A stretch of DNA of 15,932 bases from an uncultured Oscillibacter sp. (GTDB lineage: Bacteria > Bacillota > Clostridia > Oscillospirales > Oscillospiraceae). Of the stretch, positions 7,309-13,846 are shown one piece after another. Positions within the stretch are counted from its first letter, which is position 1. Each line of letters opens with the position of its first letter. The stretch covers positions 1-15,932 of the forward strand of contig CAJTZL010000059.1 in NCBI GenBank assembly GCA_910583695.1, given 5' to 3'. The position numbers were made by a program, and so were the translations under genes. The notes beneath the pieces are model-generated. The model worked only from the letters and a program-made list of their open reading frames with translations. It did not search any database and had not been told where the DNA came from.

Positions 7309-7423
7309 TGTGGAAATCGTGTAAAAGTCTGCCGCCTCCCCCCTTTCACTTGGAAAGAGGCGGCAAAATCCCCCGCTTTTGGGGGAACGGCAATGTGGAA
7401 AACCATGTGGAAAGTGTGAATAA
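7309..7423 (+). promoter_or_regulatory. Cluster of DnaA-box-like 9-mers
   Basis: TGTGAATAA (7415-7423) is the complement of TTATTCACA, a full match to the TTATNCACA DnaA box. TGTGGAAAA (7394-7402) is one base off. TGTGGAAAG (7406-7414) and TGTGGAAAT (7309-7317) are two bases off. The last three boxes stand head-to-tail with gaps of three and zero bases, beside the AT-rich tract 7441-7465. No dnaA, dnaN or gyr gene is near, so this may be chance or a minor DnaA-binding site. Confidence 0.3.
7330..7365. other. Stem-loop, possible weak terminator
   Basis: TGCCGCCTC pairs with GAGGCGGCA (9 bp). Inside it, TTTC pairs with GAAA around an ACTTG loop, with five unpaired C on one side. On the minus strand TTTT follows two bases after the stem. 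No gene on that strand ends here, so its purpose is unclear. Confidence 0.4.
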
Positions 7424-7728
7424 CTCTTCGTAGAAGCCCTTTACGAAAAAATTTATGTAAATATCAGCTGAGGCGGAGGGGATTTGGAGGAGGCTGCGGA
7501 GAAACGCGGGGAACCTGTTGAAAAGAAGGAAAACCGTCCGGAAAAGATTTGGATATAATTCCCATCTCTGCGCTTTGCATTTTAGAAGCCCGTCAAAAAT
7601 CGACAAAATGTTCAAAGCAAAAACGCAGGATTTCCTGCGGTAATACGCAAGGTAATCGGAAACAGGCAGGGCCGCGGGGCTTGGTATGCGGGATTCTGGA
7701 TGATCTTGCCGCAGGGGAGAAAAAAACC

Positions 7729-7757
7729 TTGCGCCGGGCCCTGAACCGTGCTATAAT
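7729..7757 (+). promoter_or_regulatory. Promoter of the TPP riboswitch-thiT transcript
   Basis: TATAAT (7752-7757) is preceded by TGC, giving an extended -10 (TG at 7749-7750). TTGCGC sits 17 bases further upstream as a poor -35 (3 of 6). The start of transcription would be about 7764, some 20 bases before the riboswitch. Confidence 0.75.
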
Positions 7758-7783
7758 GAAGGCACAAATTACATAGATCGTGA

Positions 7784-7867
7784 ACTGGGGAGCTCGCAGA
7801 AGCGGGCTGAGAGGAAGCGAACGCTTCGACCCACAACCTGATTTGGGTAATGCCAACGTAGGGAGCC
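7784..7867 (+). promoter_or_regulatory. TPP (THI-box) riboswitch
   Basis: The aptamer core elements are present in order: GGGGAGC (P1 side, 7787-7793), CTGAGA (7807-7812), a P3 hairpin GAAGCG-AA-CGCTTC, GACCC, ACCTGAT (7836-7842), TAATGCCAACGTAGGGA (7848-7864). These are the diagnostic pyrimidine- and pyrophosphate-binding segments of the class. A terminator follows at 7901-7932, then a thiamine transporter gene. This is the expected transcription-attenuation arrangement, in which bound thiamine pyrophosphate turns thiT off. Confidence 0.97.
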
Positions 7868-7900
7868 GTCATGAACCGACATGCTTTTTTCCGCATGAGG

Positions 7901-7932
7901 AACAGCCCTCCCGGTTTCGGGAGGGCTGTTTT
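7901..7932 (+). terminator. Riboswitch-controlled attenuator
   Basis: A perfect 13-bp stem (7901-7913 with 7918-7930, loop GTTT) ends in TTTT. It lies between the aptamer and thiT. The aptamer's closing strand GGGAG (7861-7865) can pair with CTCCC (7908-7912) in the left arm, which suggests a short antiterminator used when ligand is absent; that pairing is an inference. Confidence 0.9.
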
Positions 7933-7977
7933 GAATTGCCGTCAGTTTCGCGGTCGGAACAAGGAGGAACAAATTCC

Positions 7978-8637
7978 ATGCTGCAACTGTTTGTCAATGG
8001 CGAGGGGGGCCTCACCGCCGCCGGCTACGGGCTGTGCGCCCTGCTGCTGGTTCTCAGCATCCTGGCGGGGCTGTTCCTGGCGGACCGGGGGGAGAAGAAG
8101 GGCTTTGCCGCCCGGCAGCTGGCCTACTGCGCCATGGCGGTGGCCCTGGCCTATGTGACCAGCTTCATCCGGGTCTTCAAGATGCCCTACGGCGGCTCCG
8201 TCACCCTGCTGAGCATGCTCTTCATCGTGCTGGTGGCCAACTGGTACGGCGTCAAGACCGGCATGCTGGTGGGCTTTGCTTACGGCATCCTGCAATTCCT
8301 GCAGGAGCCCTACTTCCTGACGCTGTTCCAGGTCTGCTGTGACTATGTGCTGGCCTTTGCCGCCCTGGGGCTGGCGGGGCTGTTCCGGGGGAAGAAAAGC
8401 AGCCTCCTCCTGGGCTATCTGGCGGCGGTGCTGGCCCGGGGGGCCTTCCACTCTCTGGGAGGCTACCTCTACTGGATGGACTACATGCCGGAGAATTTCC
8501 CCCAGGCCCTGCGGAACCTCTACCCCATTATTTACAATTACAGCTATCTGCTGGCGGAGGCGGCGGTTACGGTCGCCGTGATCAAGCTCCCGGCGGTGGA
8601 TCAGGCCCTGGAGCGGGTCCGCAGGGCCGCACAGTAG
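7978..8637 (+). CDS. thiT: ECF transporter thiamine-specific S component ThiT
   Basis: This 219-residue membrane protein binds thiamine with high affinity and works with the shared ECF energy-coupling module (EcfA, EcfA', EcfT), which is not in the window. Hydrophobic segments lie at about 17-36, 48-66, 75-108, 118-136, 143-165 and 180-202. Candidate thiamine-site residues are H158 and W166 (HSLGGYLYW), with the same +8 spacing I recall for Lactococcus ThiT H125/W133, and Y182 and N187 (YPIIYN), with the same +5 spacing as Y146/N151. D122-Y123 may stand for the Glu-Tyr pair. The N-terminal 40 residues are longer than in Lactococcus. AAGGAGG lies 10 bases before the ATG. Control by the TPP riboswitch supports the substrate. 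A longer in-frame start near 7780 would run through the riboswitch and is rejected. Confidence 0.95.
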   Translation: MLQLFVNGEGGLTAAGYGLCALLLVLSILAGLFLADRGEKKGFAARQLAYCAMAVALAYVTSFIRVFKMPYGGSVTLLSMLFIVLVANWYGVKTGMLVGFAYGILQFLQEPYFLTLFQVCCDYVLAFAALGLAGLFRGKKSSLLLGYLAAVLARGAFHSLGGYLYWMDYMPENFPQALRNLYPIIYNYSYLLAEAAVTVAVIKLPAVDQALERVRRAAQ

Positions 8638-8694
8638 GGAGGAACGTCCGTCCCCTGCCCCGGAGCCTGGGCCGGACAGGGCGGACCGCAAACG

Positions 8695-8732
8695 AAGGTC
8701 CCCGCTTTTCTTCGGAAAAGCGGGGACCTTTT
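8695..8732. terminator. Bidirectional terminator between thiT and nanA
   Basis: A perfect 16-bp stem (8695-8710 with 8715-8730) is capped by a TTCG tetraloop on the plus strand and followed by TT. It sits four bases beyond the nanA stop codon and 57 bases after the thiT stop, so it probably serves both convergent transcripts. Confidence 0.9.
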
Positions 8733-8734
8733 GC

Positions 8735-9643
8735 TCAGCAGTATTTCGCAATGGCGGACCGGATCATCTCGTGAGCCTGGACGACGATTTCCTGGTCGCC
8801 GGGCTCCAGCTCCAGCAGGGGCGCCCGGACGCCGCCGATGTCGGGTCCCCCCTGGAGGCGGAGGATTTCCTTGATGACGGCATACATGTTCCCCTGAGTG
8901 GAACACATCTTGTAGATGATGCGGCAGCACTCGTTCTGGACCTCCCGGCCCTTTTCCAGCTCTCCGGCCTTAAAGCAGCGGTAGATTTCCAGATACAGCT
9001 CCGGCATGGCGGCGTAGGTTCCGCCGATGCCTCCGGCGGCTCCGGCGGCCAGTCCGCTGAGGAGCTGCTCGTCCGGGCCGTTGAAGACCAGGGCGCCCTC
9101 GTCTCGCCACATCTGGATGTCCTGGACGGGCATGGAGGAGTTCTTCACTCCCACGACCCGGGGATTTTTCAGCATCTCCTGGAGCAGGGGCACGGACAGG
9201 GCCACGCCTGCCAGCTGGGGAATGTTGTAGATGATAAAGTCCGTCTTGGGAGCCGCGTCGGAGATGTCGTTCCAATACTTGGCGATGCCCTTGGGGGGCA
9301 GGTGGAAGTAGATAGGGGGAATGGAGGCCACGGCGTCCACGCCCAGGCTTTCGGCGTGAGCCGCCAAGTCCCGGCTGTCGGCGGTGTTGTTGCAGGCCAC
9401 GTGGGCAATGACGGTCAGTTTGCCCCCTACCTCCGCCATGACGTTTTCCAGGGTTTCCTTCCGCTCGGCCACGCTCTGGTAGATGCACTCGCCGGAGGAA
9501 CCGCCCACATACAGGCCCTTAACACCCTTGTCCAGCAGGAATTTCGCCAGGGCCCGGACCGCCGGGGCGCTGACCCTGCCATCCCGGTCATAGCAGGCGT
9601 AAAAGGCGGGGAAAATACCCTGGTATTTGGAAAGGTCTTTCAT
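8735..9643 (-). CDS. nanA: N-acetylneuraminate lyase NanA
   Basis: This 302-residue (beta/alpha)8 aldolase of the DHDPS/NAL family splits N-acetylneuraminate into ManNAc and pyruvate. The pyruvate-carboxylate loop GGSSGE is at 47-52 (GGSTGE in E. coli). The catalytic tyrosine is Y139 in IIYNIPQLAGV, whose YNIP form is typical of sialic acid lyases. The Schiff-base lysine is K167 in GVKNSS. FNGPDEQLLSGLAAGAAGGIGGTY and an aromatic-rich following helix complete the family pattern. The ATG at 9643 is preferred because AGGAG lies 8 bases upstream; an ATG at 9661 overlaps the preceding gene. It is the last gene of the operon and follows the anomerase after 10 bases. Its partners support sialate over KDG or dihydrodipicolinate. 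Confidence 0.93.
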   Translation of the reverse strand: MKDLSKYQGIFPAFYACYDRDGRVSAPAVRALAKFLLDKGVKGLYVGGSSGECIYQSVAERKETLENVMAEVGGKLTVIAHVACNNTADSRDLAAHAESLGVDAVASIPPIYFHLPPKGIAKYWNDISDAAPKTDFIIYNIPQLAGVALSVPLLQEMLKNPRVVGVKNSSMPVQDIQMWRDEGALVFNGPDEQLLSGLAAGAAGGIGGTYAAMPELYLEIYRCFKAGELEKGREVQNECCRIIYKMCSTQGNMYAVIKEILRLQGGPDIGGVRAPLLELEPGDQEIVVQAHEMIRSAIAKYC

Positions 9644-9653
9644 GTTGTCACTC

Positions 9654-10109
9654 CTAGTCATAAATTTTCACCTTGAAGACCACCTTGCTCACGGTCTTCG
9701 GCCCGTCCAGCTGCATCTTGATGCGGTGCGCGTCGCCGGGGAAGACCACCAGAAAGTCCCCGGGAGAGAGAGTCAGCCGGTAATCTCCTTTGCCCCGGTA
9801 GGCGTAGAAGTCGTTGGCCTCCACCCGGTCAAACTCGGCCAGGGCCTCCGGCGGGGCAATTTCCACGCCTTCGGAGCCCTCCACCATGATATGGATATCC
9901 AGGTACTTTTTGTGGGCTTCAAAGAAGCTCTCCTCCGCCGGGACGGTCTCATAGGTGAAGCGGGTGGCGTAGACATCGCCGCCCTGGAGCTCCACCTGCT
10001 CCGAGCCCACGGAGGCGAGGAACTCCGGCGTGATGTGGTTCAGCGCCAGATCCAGGCTGGGGTGGATGCCCCGGTAGGCCGGGGCATCCTTGTGTTTGGC
10101 GTAAATCAT
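9654..10109 (-). CDS. nanQ: NanQ-like N-acetylneuraminate anomerase (YhcH/YjgK/YiaL family)
   Basis: This 151-residue cupin-like protein belongs to the YhcH/YjgK/YiaL family (DUF386). E. coli NanQ (YhcH) speeds interconversion of alpha- and beta-sialic acid so that the transported anomer matches the one used by the lyase. Visible signatures are FFEAHKKYLDIHIMVEGSE (62-80), with the conserved histidines and glutamate, and PGDFLVVFPGDAHR (116-129). The start at 10109 has AAGGAG 5 bases upstream; the in-frame extension upstream runs through a stem-loop and is unlikely. It lies between the permease and the lyase, and the stop codon TAG forms part of the lyase's ribosome binding site. Some relatives act on other sugars, but the neighbours argue for sialate. 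Confidence 0.87.
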   Translation of the reverse strand: MIYAKHKDAPAYRGIHPSLDLALNHITPEFLASVGSEQVELQGGDVYATRFTYETVPAEESFFEAHKKYLDIHIMVEGSEGVEIAPPEALAEFDRVEANDFYAYRGKGDYRLTLSPGDFLVVFPGDAHRIKMQLDGPKTVSKVVFKVKIYD

Positions 10110-10126
10110 AGCGTCTCCTTGTGTTA

Positions 10127-10171
10127 CAGGGGCAGAGCCACAGGGGCCCTGCCCCTGCAGCCCGCAGGCTG
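10127..10171 (-). other. Intercistronic stem-loops between permease and nanQ
   Basis: A 13-bp inverted repeat (10127-10139 with 10145-10157, one wobble) follows a smaller hairpin (10158-10162 with 10167-10171) in the transcript. No T run follows, so they are not plain terminators. They may set mRNA half-life or partial read-through between the transporter and catabolic halves of the operon. I see no convincing promoter in this 108-base gap. Confidence 0.55.
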
Positions 10172-10217
10172 TCTGTAAAAATCTGTACAAAAGCAGGAGT
10201 TGTCCGTTTGCGGCTGC

Positions 10218-11144
10218 CTAGCCTTTCACCGCGCCCATGGTGATGCCCTGGGTGAAGTACTTCTGGAAAATCAGGAAGACAATGATGATGGGAGCCGCCG
10301 CCAGGGTGGCGCCGGCCATCAGCAGGCCGTTGTCCACAGAGGTCTCCGCCTGGAGGGTGGCGATGCCCAGGGGGATGGTGAAGTTGCTGCCGCTGGCCAG
10401 CATGACCAGCTGCATGAAGTAGTCGTTCCAGCAGTTGATGAAGGTGAAAATGGCCAGGGCGCCGATGCCCGGCTTGATCATGGGCATGACCACCGTGGTG
10501 AAGGTCTTCAATTCACTGGCTCCGTCGATGCGGGTGGCCTCCAGAATTTCTCCGGGGATGCTCTCCGAGAACTGCTTCATCAGGAACACGCCGAAGGGCC
10601 AGCCCACGGTGGGGAAGATCACCGCCCACAGGCTGTCGTACAGGCGCAGGGCGGACATCTCCTTCAGCAGGGGGATCAGGATGACCTGTTTGGGCAGGGC
10701 CATGGCGCAGACGATGAGGGAGAACAGGATGGCCCGGCCGTTGAAGCGCTTCTTCGCCAGGGCGTAGCCCGCCATGGCCGCCGTGAGGCAGGTGATAAGC
10801 ATGGCCAGCACGCACATGAGCACCGCGTTGATCAGCCAGCGGATGGCGGCGGGGGCCTCCGGCCCGGCGGTGAGGAGCACCTTTTTCCCGCCGTTGAAGA
10901 AGCTGCCGAAGGGCAGATAAACCTCCCACAGGGGGACGCTGCGCTGCTTCATCAGCTTGTCAAAGTTGTTCATGACCCATTCGGTGGGAACCCAGATGGG
11001 TTTGGTGGCGTTGATATCCGCGCCGTTTTTGAAGGCGCCGGTGACGATCCAATACAGCGGGAAGGTGAAGAGGAAGGCCAGGATGACCAGGATGATTACC
11101 GAGGCGATCTTATACGCGCGGCCGCGTCCAGTTTCAATTTTCAT
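10218..11144 (-). CDS. Carbohydrate ABC transporter permease (MalG type), probable sialic acid uptake
   Basis: The 308-residue inner membrane protein belongs to the CUT1/MalG permease family. A short basic N terminus is followed by TM1 (about 13-35, ASVIILVILAFLFTFPLYWI), a 70-residue external segment, then five more helices. The EAA loop that contacts the ATPase is ATRIDGASELKTFTTVVMP. The segment carrying NAVLMCVLAMLITCLTAAMAGYALAKKRF is typical of the family. AGGGGG lies 7 bases upstream of the ATG, 12 bases after the stop of the partner permease. The substrate is inferred only from the downstream nanQ and nanA. No ATPase gene follows, so it probably uses a shared MsmK-like ATPase from elsewhere. 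Confidence 0.9.
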   Translation of the reverse strand: MKIETGRGRAYKIASVIILVILAFLFTFPLYWIVTGAFKNGADINATKPIWVPTEWVMNNFDKLMKQRSVPLWEVYLPFGSFFNGGKKVLLTAGPEAPAAIRWLINAVLMCVLAMLITCLTAAMAGYALAKKRFNGRAILFSLIVCAMALPKQVILIPLLKEMSALRLYDSLWAVIFPTVGWPFGVFLMKQFSESIPGEILEATRIDGASELKTFTTVVMPMIKPGIGALAIFTFINCWNDYFMQLVMLASGSNFTIPLGIATLQAETSVDNGLLMAGATLAAAPIIIVFLIFQKYFTQGITMGAVKG

Positions 11145-11156
11145 ACCAGCACCCCC

Positions 11157-12074
11157 TTACTTTTCTTTCGCCAGCTTGAACTGGAGGGCGGACAGCAGTC
11201 CGATGAAGATGGCCAGCACCACGCCCATGGCGTTGGCGTAGCCGAAGTGGCCCGCCTGCTCCGTCAGCTTGAAGGCGGTCCAGTAGATATGGTACATCAC
11301 CGTGTTGGTTCCCGCGCCGCCCTTGGTCAGCAGCTGAATCAGAGCGAAGCACTGGAAGGAGTTGATGGTGGTAATCACCAGGATATACAGGGTGGTGGGC
11401 ATCATCTGGGCCCACTTCACCTGCCAGAAAACCTGGAAGCTGTTGGCCCCGTCCACCTCGGCGGCCTCAACGAGGGTCTGGTCCACGTTGCCCAGGGCGG
11501 AGACGTACAGCACGATGGGCTGGCCCACGGAGGTGGTGAAGAGAATCAGGATGATGCACCAGAGGGCGTACTTGGAGTCGCCCAGCCAGTTGATGTTCTG
11601 GTCGATGAGTCCCGCGCCCTTGAGGACGTGGTTGAAAATGCCTGTGTAGTTGTCGTACATCCACTTCCACACCACGGTGACGGCCACAGAGCCCGTGACC
11701 ACGGGGAGGTAGAAGATGCAGCGGAAGGCGGACAGCAGGGGTCCGCTGAGCCGGTAGATGGCGGAGGAAACCCACAGGGAGAAGGCGCACACCGTGGGGA
11801 CGCTGACGATGACGATAATGAAGGTGTTTTTCAGCGCCTCCAGGAAGGTCTCATCGCCCATCAGTCTGGTGAAGTTGGACAGGCCGACGAAGCCGCCGAA
11901 CATGCCTTGGTCATGCATGTTGGCATCTGTGAGGCTGGTGATGATGCAGATGAGCATGGGGATGACCACGAACCCGATGAAGAAGATCAGGCTGGGCAGC
12001 AGGAAGAGGTAGCCGGAGATGTTTTCCCGCCGCTGCAGCGCGCGGCTCATGGTGGGATGGGACTGTCTTGCCAA
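11157..12074 (-). CDS. Carbohydrate ABC transporter permease (MalF type), probable sialic acid uptake
   Basis: This CUT1/MalF-type permease has 305 residues from the TTG at 12074. A basic N terminus (SRALQRREN) precedes TM1 (YLFLLPSLIFFIGFVVIPML), followed by five further helices. The EAA loop is EAAEVDGANSFQVFWQVKWA. The TTG start is chosen because AAAGGAG stands 8 bases upstream; the next ATG, at 12050, has no visible ribosome binding site and would give 297 residues. The C-terminal helix ends in KLAKEK, close to the partner permease. It pairs with the MalG-type permease and the upstream lipoprotein. Streptococcal SatABC has the same composition and takes up sialic acid, which supports the substrate by analogy only. 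Confidence 0.9.
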   Translation of the reverse strand: MARQSHPTMSRALQRRENISGYLFLLPSLIFFIGFVVIPMLICIITSLTDANMHDQGMFGGFVGLSNFTRLMGDETFLEALKNTFIIVIVSVPTVCAFSLWVSSAIYRLSGPLLSAFRCIFYLPVVTGSVAVTVVWKWMYDNYTGIFNHVLKGAGLIDQNINWLGDSKYALWCIILILFTTSVGQPIVLYVSALGNVDQTLVEAAEVDGANSFQVFWQVKWAQMMPTTLYILVITTINSFQCFALIQLLTKGGAGTNTVMYHIYWTAFKLTEQAGHFGYANAMGVVLAIFIGLLSALQFKLAKEK

Positions 12075-12130
12075 GATCAACACTCCTTTACGACTGGATT
12101 CGACAGGGCAGGGCCTCCTGAGGTAGAACA

Positions 12131-12163
12131 CGCCCCTCTCCCGCCCTTCGCGGGAGAGGGGCG
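12131..12163 (-). other. Intercistronic hairpin after the binding-protein gene
   Basis: A perfect 14-bp GC-rich stem (12131-12144 with 12150-12163, 5-base loop) sits 37 bases beyond the lipoprotein stop codon and before the permease genes. No T tract follows on the minus strand. Such hairpins protect the binding-protein mRNA from 3' decay and so raise its level above that of the permeases. Confidence 0.75.
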
Positions 12164-12200
12164 CAAAAACCCTTATCTCTTTGACGGTGTATGAAAGGGA

Positions 12201-13562
12201 TCAGCCGGCGGCGGCGGCGTTGGCGTTGGCCGCATAGGTGGCAACGGTTTCCGTGACGTCGGCGCCTTCGCCCACCTTCTGGAGCATGGTCCACCACTCG
12301 GTACGAGCGCCGGCCCAGCCCTTTGTGACCTGATAGTAGTCACCCAGGTAAGGCATGAGGACCTGATATTCGTTCATGATGTCGTTGTCGGCCCAGATGT
12401 CGGAGAGGTCGGTTCCCTCGGCGGCGGAGCGGGCGGCAAAGTAGTTGGCGGTTTTCACCGCGTCCACGGTGTGCTCAGAGTCGCACATCCACTTGATGAA
12501 GGTTTTGGCATTGTCGATCCGGGCCTGATCCCCGTTGTCGAAGATGCCGAAGCCCCAGATGCCGCCCTGGAGAGCGGGGGAGCCGCCCTGAGCGGGGAAG
12601 CCCATGAAGACGATCTCTTCGCCGTTGGCGGTGAGGCCCGCGCCGGTGTCGGCCTGATTGGGGTTCAGCTGCTGGGCGATGTTCCAGCAGAAGGCCATCT
12701 TCAGGATGCCCTGATAGAAGACCTTGATCTCGTCGCCGCCCTCGAGGGAGGCGTCAAAGGCGATGCCGGGCATGCTCTTGAGCTGCTCCAGAGCCTTGAT
12801 GTTGGCGGGGTCGTCCCAGGTGTACTTGTCGTGGGAGGAGGTGGCAAAGGTGCCGCCGTACAGGTTGTTGACGAGAGCGCGGGTGCCCTGGTCGCCGCCT
12901 TGGCCCTTGCAGTACACGGCGCCCACGGGAGCCTGATAGTGCTCATACAGCGCCTCCACGGCGTTGATGAAATCGGTGGTGGTCCAGGTGTGGGTGTCCA
13001 GGTTCAGGAACACATCGGCCCCGGCCTCCTTGAAGGCGTCCAGGTTGATGGCCATGCAGTGGGCGGTGATGACCAGGGGATACTCATAGACCGCTCCGTT
13101 GGGGTGGGTGCAGGCGGCCATGGCGGCGGCGTTGATTTCTCCCTTGTCGGTGTCGTCAAACATGTCGCTCAGATCCACCAGATAGCCCTTGTCGCCCCAG
13201 TTGGTTACCAAGCGCTCGGGACCTTCCATGATCAGGTCGGGGGCGTTTTTGGCAGTGATGGCGGAGTTGACTTTGTCATCTCCGTCGGCATAGGCTAAGT
13301 ACTCCACTTTCACAGAGATGCCGGTGTCGGCGGTGAAAGCGTCGGTGATGGCCTTGACCTTTTCCTCCTTGCCCCAGTCGCCGATGGGGTAGGTCCACAG
13401 GGTCAGTTCCCCGGCGGAGGCGGGTTCCTGGGTGTCGGGGGCCTGGGTCTCGTCCGGCTTCGGGTCCTCGGCAGGGGGCTGGGAATCCGTTTTGTCGCCT
13501 CCGCAGGCGGCAAGGGCCATGACCATGGTCATGGCCAATACAATTGCAAGCAGCTTCTTCAT
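12201..13562 (-). CDS. Extracellular solute-binding lipoprotein, family 1, probable sialic acid binding
   Basis: The 453-residue protein begins with a lipoprotein signal (MKKLLAIVLAMTMVMALAAC); the lipid-modified cysteine is C20. An acidic, proline-rich tether (about 21-52) leads to the binding domain, which starts ELTLWTYPIGDWGKEEKVKA, the usual first strand of family 1 sugar-binding proteins. It contains many aromatic residues, as is common for sugar stacking, and ends in an Ala/Asn-rich tail (YAANANAAAAG). AAGGAGG precedes the ATG by 8 bases. It is first in the operon behind a consensus promoter and is followed by a stabilising hairpin. The ligand is inferred from nanQ and nanA downstream; another amino sugar is possible. 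Confidence 0.9.
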   Translation of the reverse strand: MKKLLAIVLAMTMVMALAACGGDKTDSQPPAEDPKPDETQAPDTQEPASAGELTLWTYPIGDWGKEEKVKAITDAFTADTGISVKVEYLAYADGDDKVNSAITAKNAPDLIMEGPERLVTNWGDKGYLVDLSDMFDDTDKGEINAAAMAACTHPNGAVYEYPLVITAHCMAINLDAFKEAGADVFLNLDTHTWTTTDFINAVEALYEHYQAPVGAVYCKGQGGDQGTRALVNNLYGGTFATSSHDKYTWDDPANIKALEQLKSMPGIAFDASLEGGDEIKVFYQGILKMAFCWNIAQQLNPNQADTGAGLTANGEEIVFMGFPAQGGSPALQGGIWGFGIFDNGDQARIDNAKTFIKWMCDSEHTVDAVKTANYFAARSAAEGTDLSDIWADNDIMNEYQVLMPYLGDYYQVTKGWAGARTEWWTMLQKVGEGADVTETVATYAANANAAAAG

Positions 13563-13623
13563 CGCAAATCCTCCTTTTAATCTTTACAAAAAATGAACCG
13601 GCAAGCGCCAGCTCGCTGTGTGA

Positions 13624-13652
13624 ATTATACAAGAGCTTCCTACTTTTGTCAA
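13624..13652 (-). promoter_or_regulatory. Consensus SigA promoter of the nan operon
   Basis: On the minus strand TTGACA (13652-13647), a 17-base spacer and TATAAT (13629-13624) match the consensus exactly. Transcription would start near 13617, giving a leader of about 55 bases. A promoter this strong needs a repressor to be conditional, and palindromes lie directly upstream of its -35. Confidence 0.93.
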
Positions 13653-13654
13653 TT

Positions 13655-13759
13655 AAATTCGAAAGGATTTTTGCAGAAGCCGCATATTCGGCGGATGCTT
13701 CAAAAATAATTTCGATTTTTGGTAAAATTACCACCAAATTTCGAAATCAATTTCCGAAA
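13655..13759. promoter_or_regulatory. Candidate operator cluster (TTTCGAAA-type palindromes)
   Basis: Four related elements occur in 105 bases: AAATTCGAAAGG (13655-13666, touching the nan -35), ATTTCGAT (13709-13716), ATTTCGAAAT (13738-13747, perfect palindrome) and ATTTCCGAAA (13750-13759, ending 8 bases before the -35 of the divergent promoter). A different palindrome, TGGTAA-AA-TTACCA, lies at 13720-13733. The arrangement covers both divergent promoters. The RpiR-family protein encoded at 15214 is the closest candidate regulator. Confidence 0.6.
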
Positions 13760-13766
13760 GTCTGCC

Positions 13767-13799
13767 TTGACAAACCGGAAAAAACTGTTAATTTATAAG
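13767..13799 (+). promoter_or_regulatory. Probable promoter of the GDSL esterase gene
   Basis: TTGACA (13767-13772) is a perfect -35. The -10 is ambiguous within TTAATTTATAAG: TAATTT at spacing 16 or AATTTA at spacing 17 are imperfect, and TATAAG is 21 bases away. The esterase ATG lies about 50 bases downstream. Confidence 0.5.
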
Positions 13800-13846
13800 G
13801 GAACGGGTAAATTTCAGACCAGCCGCAGATAGAAAGGAGACCGAAT

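Larger units (their letters stand above)
7131..7728. other. Non-coding intergenic region
   Basis: About 600 bases lie between the mnmA promoter and the thiT promoter, clearly richer in A and T than the flanking genes. I find no convincing gene: the open frames of 75-94 codons here lack ribosome binding sites and family features. It holds stem-loops at 7330-7365 and 7624-7639 (CGCAGGA / TCCTGCG) and a cluster of DnaA-box-like 9-mers at 7309-7423. There are A/T homopolymer tracts around 7190-7235 and an AT-rich tract at 7441-7465. An isolated TATAAT at 7554-7559 has no good -35. Confidence 0.6.

Noticed and set aside
7182..7406. 74-codon frame on the minus strand in the intergenic region
   Set aside because: It has no ribosome binding site and no homology, and it runs through homopolymer tracts.
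7346..7615. 89-codon frame on the minus strand in the intergenic region
   Set aside because: There is no ribosome binding site or domain, its frame overlaps stem-loops and DnaA-like boxes, and its composition is unlike neighbouring genes.
7637..7650. GCGGTAATACG, reminiscent of the 16S rRNA 530 region
   Set aside because: Only eleven bases resemble it and the flanks do not match rRNA, so it is a chance match.
7780..7977. In-frame N-terminal extension of ThiT
   Set aside because: The stretch is the TPP riboswitch and its terminator; the ATG at 7978 has a proper ribosome binding site and begins the known fold.
8771..9676. 301-codon frame opposite nanA
   Set aside because: It is a shadow of a clear NAL-family gene and lacks a start signal.
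10200..12194. 664-codon open frame opposite the two permeases
   Set aside because: It is rich in Gly, Gln, His and Asp without any recognisable fold, and the opposite strand encodes two clear ABC permeases with EAA loops.
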